DNA from: JANLUX01 sp031366005 | GTDB taxonomy: Bacteria > Bacteroidota > Bacteroidia > AKYH767-A > OLB10 | Direction: 5' to 3' | Assembly (NCBI GenBank): GCA_031366005.1 | Contig: JANLZB010000095.1 | Location: 1 to 9,349 of the forward strand | DNA length: 9,349 nucleotides | In this document: positions 5,158 to 9,349 of the stretch, piece by piece | Layout of the letters: the number at the start of each line of letters is the position of its first letter | Position numbering within the stretch: position 1 is the first letter of the stretch | Program-made: the position numbers and the translations under genes | The notes under the pieces: model-generated | What the model saw: the letters and a program-made list of their open reading frames with translations, nothing else | What the model was told of the DNA's origin: nothing | Databases searched by the model: none

Positions 5158-7765
5158 AATTTTAAAGCCATATACCATAATTCCACCTGACTTGTATGTA
5201 CAAAGGGATGCAGACAAGCAAGTTAGAAATATCATTACTGATATGGGAAGACCAGGATATGTGCTTGTATCGAGGCAAATGGGAAAGACAAATCTTTTGC
5301 TCAATGCAAAAAGAATACTGGAAACTCCTAACGATGTTTTTATTTACATTGATTTGTCTAATGCATTTCAAAATGCAAAAAGTTGTTTTGAAAATATCAT
5401 TGATATCGCCATTGATACTTATCCTGAAAAGTTTGATGAGACCTCAAAAGTAATTTCGGAAAGAAGAAAAGAACTGAAGGATACTCCCCCCCACAAGCAA
5501 CACACAAATGAATTAAGATTATTGCTAAAAGCATTATCTGGAGGTAAAATAATTATTATACTTGACGAAATTGATGCTTTGACAAAAACTGATTACTCCG
5601 ACCAAATCTTTTCTCAAATACGAAGCACTTACTTTGCGTCAAGAGTAAACTATAAAGAGTTTTACAACTTGACATACTTACTTTCCGGTGTCGTTGAGCC
5701 AAACGAAATTATTAAAGATCCTAAAATTTCACCGTTTAATATTGGACAGAAGATTTATCTAAATGATTTTTCAAAAGAGGAATTTGAACAATTTTTAGTT
5801 AGTGCGAAACTTGAACTAAATAAAGCGACAACTGACAGAATATTTTATTGGACAAATGGAAATCCAAGAATGACGTGGGATGTTTGTTCAGAAGTTGAGA
5901 ATAAAGCGCGACATCAAGAATGTAATGCTGAGGTAATTGACAAAATTGTAAATGAACTCTATTTGACAACCTTTGACAAACCTCCTATTGATAATATTCG
6001 GGAGCTTGTTAAGCAAGATCGAGAAATTCGAAATTCTATTGTAGAAATTGAATACAAAAAAGGTAAGCAAGTTTCGGACAAAGTAAAAAGCAAGCTCTAT
6101 TTAGCAGGAATAATAAATTATGACGAAGATGAAATTCATATTAAAAACGAGATTATTAGGAATAGTTTAAATTATGAGTGGATAAGAGCCTTAGAAGAAG
6201 AAGACAAAGGTTTGATAAATGTAGCGATGGAAGAATATCAAAATTTAAGATATTCAGAATCTCTATCTACATTCGAAAAATTTCTGAAGGAAAATAAGTT
6301 TGGAGATACTCCCAACAGGCCTCACTATTATTATATTATGGGACACTGTGCCTATTCTCTTAAAAATTATGAAAAGGCACTTGAATATTTTAGTAAGGCA
6401 GACTTTGATTCTGAAGATGAGGCAATCTGGTATTACAAAGTTTTAAATCAGAAGGGACTTACTTACTACTATCTAAACAGAATTGAAGATAGTCTTGAAT
6501 ACTTGAAAAAGGTAATTGATACAGGAAAAAAGGATTCCCTCTATGCAAAAGCACTATTAAATTATGGAAGCATTTCGTTAAAATCAGATAAAATAATTCA
6601 TAAAGATGAAGCAATAAAAATCTTTAAAGAAATAATAAATGAAACAGCTTTTAAAAAGGATAAGATTAAAGAACCAATTATTAGCGAACTGAAATCAATT
6701 GCTTATTATAATCTAGCTCAAATATCGTCAGCTGATGATGAGGCTGAAGAAGTAATTAAAAATTACAAACAAGCAATTCATTTTGGAAAGGAAATTACCA
6801 AGCCGAAAATAATTCTTGCTTTGCTGAAAATCACTGAAGGTACAGTAGATAAATTTGATCTTTTAAATCAACTTATTGAGTTAATTATAAATGGTAAGAT
6901 TATACCTAAAGATGAAGACTCGGAAAGGCCAATGGACTTTAGTTTTGATGAACTTAGAAACATTGCAATTATTACATTCTTGAATTTTAATGACACGCTA
7001 TTCGATAAACTTAAACCGAATTTATCTCATTTAGCAGATAAGCCATTACTTCAACATATTTATGACTTAGCTATTTTTTCGATAAACACTAATAACGATT
7101 GGGAGACTGCCATCAAGTTGTTGAATTACATTTATGAGAACATAAATAATTCAGACTTACCTATTAATAAGGAAACTAAATATAATACACTTAAACTTTT
7201 GGCATATGTCTTAAATATTAAAACTTCTCAGAAGATACAAGTTGAGTACCTCAAGCTGTTTGCAAAGGAACGCTTAGCTCCTGTTGACTATTTGGACATG
7301 GAGATTTTTATCAATATTATATTTACTTACACAGAAAAGAAAAATTATGCTGAGGCACTAAAATATGCAGACCTGATTAATTCAATTAAGGAATCAGTTC
7401 CCGAGAGCAATCTTATAAACTATTTAGTGATATATCATCTTGAACTTAATTTGTATTTATACACGAAAGATAACGTTAAAGCCATTGTTAAAGCACAACA
7501 AATTATTGAGCTTGCAAACGATGAAAGATTAAAGACCCAAAAAAGTAGCTTGCTAGGGGATACAGGGTTGGATATAATAAAGCAAAATGCGGAATCGATA
7601 ATACTACCTCAACAACCCCAAAATACTTCACCAATAAAGGCCGGGAAAACATACGGAAGAAATGAAATCGTAAAAGTTAGATACAAGGATGGAACTACGA
7701 TTGAGACAAAATATAAAAAAGTTGAAGAAGATTTGAAATCAGGTGATTGTTTTATTTTATCTTAA
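5150..7765 (+). CDS. AAA_35-like ATPase with winged helix, TPR array and basic C-terminal tail: probable sensor partner
   Basis: This 871-aa protein has four parts. Residues about 8-250 are an AAA_35-like P-loop ATPase. Its Walker A is reduced, SRQMGKT (41-47, K46) after 'PGYVLV', with the usual first Gly replaced, as in other 'RQxGKT' ATPases. Walker B is IIIILDEID (134-142), followed by a 'NLTYLLSGV' strand (173-181) and 'NGNPR' (236-240). Residues about 280-345 look like the family's winged helix, with 'YLAGIINY' and 'IKNEIIRNSLNYEWIR'. Residues about 350-800 are helical hairpins with clear TPR units, e.g. 'GHCAYSLKNYEKALEYFSKA' (398-417) and a unit at 434-455, plus weaker ones near 515-545 and 730-745. 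A Pro/Gln-rich linker leads to a beta/basic tail at 836-870, 'GRNEIVKVRYKDGT' to 'KYKKVEEDLKSG'. No signal or membrane segment is present, so the protein is cytosolic. The start ATG overlaps the upstream stop by 8 bp, indicating translational coupling. Inferred role: target recognition or signal relay to the PNP protein. Confidence 0.88.
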   Translation: MSKILKPYTIIPPDLYVQRDADKQVRNIITDMGRPGYVLVSRQMGKTNLLLNAKRILETPNDVFIYIDLSNAFQNAKSCFENIIDIAIDTYPEKFDETSKVISERRKELKDTPPHKQHTNELRLLLKALSGGKIIIILDEIDALTKTDYSDQIFSQIRSTYFASRVNYKEFYNLTYLLSGVVEPNEIIKDPKISPFNIGQKIYLNDFSKEEFEQFLVSAKLELNKATTDRIFYWTNGNPRMTWDVCSEVENKARHQECNAEVIDKIVNELYLTTFDKPPIDNIRELVKQDREIRNSIVEIEYKKGKQVSDKVKSKLYLAGIINYDEDEIHIKNEIIRNSLNYEWIRALEEEDKGLINVAMEEYQNLRYSESLSTFEKFLKENKFGDTPNRPHYYYIMGHCAYSLKNYEKALEYFSKADFDSEDEAIWYYKVLNQKGLTYYYLNRIEDSLEYLKKVIDTGKKDSLYAKALLNYGSISLKSDKIIHKDEAIKIFKEIINETAFKKDKIKEPIISELKSIAYYNLAQISSADDEAEEVIKNYKQAIHFGKEITKPKIILALLKITEGTVDKFDLLNQLIELIINGKIIPKDEDSERPMDFSFDELRNIAIITFLNFNDTLFDKLKPNLSHLADKPLLQHIYDLAIFSINTNNDWETAIKLLNYIYENINNSDLPINKETKYNTLKLLAYVLNIKTSQKIQVEYLKLFAKERLAPVDYLDMEIFINIIFTYTEKKNYAEALKYADLINSIKESVPESNLINYLVIYHLELNLYLYTKDNVKAIVKAQQIIELANDERLKTQKSSLLGDTGLDIIKQNAESIILPQQPQNTSPIKAGKTYGRNEIVKVRYKDGTTIETKYKKVEEDLKSGDCFILS

Positions 7766-7770
7766 TCTCA

Positions 7771-7800
7771 CATCTGGCGCGAGCGTCCGCTCGTGTCGGG
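7771..7800. repeat. REP-like palindromic element, copy 1
   Basis: An imperfect GC-rich palindrome at 7774-7799 centred on 'gcgtccgc'. The arms CTGGCGCGAGCG and CGCTCGTGTCGG pair along nearly their full length with three G-T wobbles. It begins only 8 bp after the stop codon of the AAA-TPR gene. I recall similar 'gcgagcgtcacgctcg' palindromes scattered through Bacteroidetes genomes, which suggests a REP/MITE-like family. No transposase is present here. Confidence 0.6.
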
Positions 7801-7836
7801 AAAAAAATCGTTCCTTGAGTGTTCGGATTTTTTTTT
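7801..7836 (+). terminator. Possible intrinsic terminator of the defence operon
   Basis: AAAAAAATC (7801-7809) pairs with GATTTTTTT (7826-7834), nine pairs with a 16-nt loop, and the T run continues to 7836. Together with the GC-rich palindrome immediately upstream (7774-7799) it would end transcription of the cassette. The A/T-only lower stem makes it weaker than the one at 381-419. Confidence 0.45.
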
Positions 7837-7854
7837 AACACTTGCAGGTGTTAA
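7835..7854. repeat. Perfect 8-bp hairpin with TGCA loop
   Basis: TTAACACT (7835-7842) pairs with GGTGTTAA (7847-7854), including one T-G pair, around the loop TGCA. It follows directly on the T run of the terminator-like structure. No T run follows it, so it is not a terminator by itself on the plus strand. The upstream T run would be an A run ahead of it on the minus strand. Confidence 0.4.
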
Positions 7855-7976
7855 TTCTTGGTCTGCCTCGAAAGAAACAATAACGAGGGCGTGATCTTTT
7901 TATATCCGATTCAACCTTGTTCGATCCCCTGCTACCGCAAGCATCTTCGTTTGTGGTTTTTATAAACCTAATCAAA

Positions 7977-7998
7977 AAAGCTCGTAACCGCGGGCTTT
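7977..7998. terminator. Possible bidirectional terminator stem
   Basis: AAAGCTCG (7977-7984) pairs with CGGGCTTT (7991-7998), eight pairs with one G-T wobble, around the loop TAACCG. An A run lies on the left and T's on the right, although the T tract is very short. It could serve transcription in either direction between the cassette and the secreted protein gene. Confidence 0.35.
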
Positions 7999-8030
7999 AA
8001 TTCATAACTCAAAATTCATAACTCAACATT
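7999..8030. repeat. 14-bp-period AT-rich tandem repeat, right copy
   Basis: The 12-mer aattcataactc occurs at 7999-8010 and 8013-8024, 14 bp apart. Sequence and spacing are the same as in the left copy at 804-829. The two copies enclose about 7.2 kb that contains the 845 gene and the whole defence cassette. Confidence 0.75.
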
Positions 8031-8041
8031 CCATTTATTCC

Positions 8042-8073
8042 CATCTGGTACCAGCGTCCGCACGTGACCGGTA
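8042..8073. repeat. REP-like palindromic element, diverged copy 2
   Basis: The element begins 'catctgg' and shares 'agcgtccgc' and 'cgtg-c-gg' with copy 1 at the same internal positions. It carries its own small perfect palindromes CTGGTACCAG, CACGTG and ACCGGT. Both copies are followed by a 'aataaYgagggcgt' block (7879-7892 and 8110-8123), so the repeated unit is longer than the palindrome, with a variable interior. Confidence 0.5.
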
Positions 8074-8165
8074 GTAATCTTTATGGTCGGGTTTTCTTTC
8101 TTTCATTAAAATAATGAGGGCGTTTTACTCTATTATTTGATATATGAATGGCTGATTAATTAGTT

Positions 8166-8780
8166 TTGTTTTTTGAAAAAATCAAATTCAAAGTGAAACA
8201 TCATAAAATTATTTTTCTGTTTATTATTTGTATGCAAGTCACTATTTCATTAGCTCAATCAATAGTTGATAATTCAGCATCAGGCGCAACATCAAAAACA
8301 GCTGCTATTCATAATGCGAAAAAAAAACTAAAAGCATTTGTTGTTTCAGGCATGGTTAAGCAAACCAGTTCTTATTGTGGAGGCGCCAGGCCATCGCAGG
8401 CAATGCTTGACAGGTTATCTACACCTGCGCCATATCCCTATAAAAAATTTTATATCAAACGGGGAAATATCAATTGTACAGAGGCGAAAGTGGTAACGGG
8501 CTTTACCACTGACAGCACAGGAAAATTCAGCTTCCGGCTTAAGCCCGGAACGTATGCCATAATTCTTGAAGAACAACTTTATCCAATTGACTCAAATAAA
8601 TATGAAAATGAGAACGAACAAGTGGACCGGCAATGTTTAGTTGAATGGTGGGCTAAACCTTATTATTTATTAGTAGTAAAAAATAAAAATATTAATGAAT
8701 TGAAATTTATTTTTCATCACCGTTGTTTTGTCAAGACTGATATTCCCTGTATAACCTATAAGGGTCCACTGCCGCCATAA
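8166..8780 (+). CDS. Secreted protein of unknown function with transthyretin-like domain
   Basis: About 204 aa if TTG 8166 is the start, or 195 aa if GTG 8193 is used. No ATG lies upstream of the signal peptide, and an in-frame stop at 8157-8159 limits the choice. Residues 11-30 (from 'KHHKIIFLFII' to 'TISLA') form a signal peptide with likely cleavage near A30-Q31. The mature part begins with a Ser/Ala/Lys-rich stretch. It then has 'FVVSGMV' and the motif YCGGARP (70-76), followed by 'TTDSTGKFSFRLKPGTYAIIL' split around 114-134, the D-x-x-G-x-F / PG-Y signature of carboxypeptidase-regulatory/transthyretin folds. Cysteines at 71, 104, 157, 187 and 195 could form disulfides in the periplasm or outside. 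I recall similar YCGGA-containing exported Bacteroidetes proteins of unknown function. It appears unrelated to the defence cassette, with its own upstream region. Confidence 0.75.
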   Translation: MFFEKIKFKVKHHKIIFLFIICMQVTISLAQSIVDNSASGATSKTAAIHNAKKKLKAFVVSGMVKQTSSYCGGARPSQAMLDRLSTPAPYPYKKFYIKRGNINCTEAKVVTGFTTDSTGKFSFRLKPGTYAIILEEQLYPIDSNKYENENEQVDRQCLVEWWAKPYYLLVVKNKNINELKFIFHHRCFVKTDIPCITYKGPLPP

Positions 8781-8895
8781 CTCTGCCTATAGATTGTGAG
8801 GTAGCTAAAATTATTGAGTTGTATTTATTCAATTTCATTGTTTGCATTTTGTATTAATCATTAGTATAACTCATCCAATAAATCATTAAACTTTT

Positions 8896-9349
8896 ATGAA
8901 AAAAATAATTCTCCTGACTGCGACATTGGTTTTGATTTCGCCATTTGGCTTTTCCCAAAAGAAGGGGATTGAACTGCTCGATTCCCTCTTCTCAGTTTTA
9001 AAAAAAGAAAGTGGAAACGCAGCAGAAGTAAACACGCTTAATGCTATTGCTTTTGAATTCAGAAATAATAATCCTGATACCTCCATTTATTTTTCCTCTC
9101 AGGCGCTTACACTTTCCTCAAAAATAAATGACAGAATGGGAACTGCCGATGCCCATCTGAACATTGGCTCAGCACAAATAAATTTAGGTAACTATGTGGA
9201 GGCACTGAAAAACACCATAGCGGCAATTACGATATATGACGAATTGCTCTCTTCACAAAAATCCGGAGACAGCTCAAAAATTCTGAAACAAAAAGCGAGG
9301 GCTTTTACCGTTAACGGGAATATCGGTTTTAACCAGGGCAATTATCCCG
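8896..9349 (+). CDS. Exported TPR protein, 5' part (cut by window end)
   Basis: The frame is open from ATG 8896 to the window edge (151 codons, no stop). It begins with a signal peptide, 'MKKIILLTATLVLISPFGFSQ', cleaved around S20-Q21. Helical TPR-like units follow: 'EVNTLNAIAFEFRNNNPDTSIYFSSQALTLS', split over about 47-78, and 'GTADAHLNIGSAQINLGNYVEALK', split over about 86-109. Another begins near 'ARAFTVNGNIGFNQGNY'. In Bacteroidetes this N-terminal plan (signal peptide, then TPRs with 'D-S-I-YF--A--L') typically precedes a membrane segment and a histidine kinase, adenylate cyclase or LuxR-type output domain. Which of these applies cannot be seen. The minus-strand frame across it is a shadow. 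Confidence 0.8.
   Translation, partial: MKKIILLTATLVLISPFGFSQKKGIELLDSLFSVLKKESGNAAEVNTLNAIAFEFRNNNPDTSIYFSSQALTLSSKINDRMGTADAHLNIGSAQINLGNYVEALKNTIAAITIYDELLSSQKSGDSSKILKQKARAFTVNGNIGFNQGNYP

Larger units (their letters stand above)
7766..8165. other. 400-bp gene-free region: terminators, REP-like palindromes, AT repeat
   Basis: No plausible coding frame is present on either strand. The stretch holds an AU-rich terminator-like hairpin, a tetraloop hairpin, two related palindromic elements, a second terminator-like stem and the right copy of the 14-bp AT repeat, listed separately. Its local GC content is patchy, with GC-rich palindromes in AT-rich DNA. This suggests accumulated small mobile or repetitive elements rather than a decayed gene. 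Confidence 0.6.

Noticed and set aside
3650..6070. Minus-strand and alternate plus-strand frames within the PNP and AAA-TPR genes (e.g. 3650-3913, 4031-4255, 5162-5371, 5196-5453, 5888-6070)
   Set aside because: All lie inside long genes with clear domains, and their peptides show no motif or independent context.
3505..7765. Assignment to Detocs or a classical single-protein Avs system
   Set aside because: There is no two-component-like sensor kinase or response regulator as in Detocs, and the PNP protein lacks a C-terminal sensor array as in Avs. Only the effector domain type is shared.
1789..7815. Shared 9-mer atcgttcct after the 845 gene (1789-1797) and after the cassette (7807-7815)
   Set aside because: A single 9-base match between two places in a window of this size is expected many times by chance, and the flanks do not extend the match.
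7955..7968. Hairpin GGTTT-TTAT-AAACC
   Set aside because: Only five pairs, mostly A/T in the stem, with no T run. It is too weak to call functional.
8886..9086. Minus-strand frame across the last gene
   Set aside because: The plus strand here has a start codon, a classic signal peptide and TPR periodicity running to the window end, so the minus frame is a shadow.

Overview
This AT-rich window looks like an accessory stretch of a Bacteroidetes (Bacteroidota) genome. The evidence is weak or absent Shine-Dalgarno sequences, a TAnnTTTG-type promoter element, carboxypeptidase-regulatory-like (transthyretin-fold) domains in two proteins, AT-rich 'aattcataactc' intergenic repeats, and a TPR protein with a Bacteroidetes-style signal peptide. 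No ribosomal RNA or complete tRNA gene is visible.

Layout. Bases 1-350 hold at most one doubtful small ORF. At 351-374 lies what looks like the detached 3' end of a tRNA or tmRNA gene (T-loop, 3' T-stem strand, 3' acceptor strand), followed at once by a strong intrinsic terminator (381-419). This is what the distal junction of an element integrated in a tRNA gene would look like, with the element on the left. From 440 to 696 is a non-coding array of about six degenerate 43-bp tandem repeats. A 14-bp-period AT-rich repeat follows (797-830), then a cytoplasmic Bacteroidetes protein of unknown function (845-1759).

The core is a compact defence cassette, 1888-7765, with four same-strand, nearly contiguous genes. 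The first two are a beta-class (probably N4-cytosine) DNA methyltransferase and an overlapping PmeII-like type II restriction endonuclease, which together form a restriction-modification system. After 44 bp comes a pair of genes overlapping by 8 bp. One is a 550-aa fusion of a purine nucleoside phosphorylase/MTA-SAH-nucleosidase-like domain to a P-loop NTPase. The other is an 871-aa AAA_35-like ATPase with a winged helix, a long TPR array and a short conserved-looking C-terminal tail. PNP-like domains serve as ATP- or nucleotide-destroying effectors in several bacterial immune systems, and TPR arrays are common sensor modules. I therefore infer a two-gene abortive-infection module: effector plus NTPase in one protein, ATPase plus sensor in the other. 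I do not recognise it as a named system, and it is the best candidate here for an undescribed one.

After the cassette, 7766-8165 is gene-free and holds terminator-like hairpins, two diverged REP-like palindromic elements and a second copy of the 14-bp AT-rich repeat. That repeat therefore brackets the 845 gene plus the cassette. The right end carries a secreted protein of unknown function with a cysteine-containing motif and a beta-sandwich region (8166-8780), and the 5' part of a secreted or periplasmic TPR protein cut by the window edge (8896-9349).
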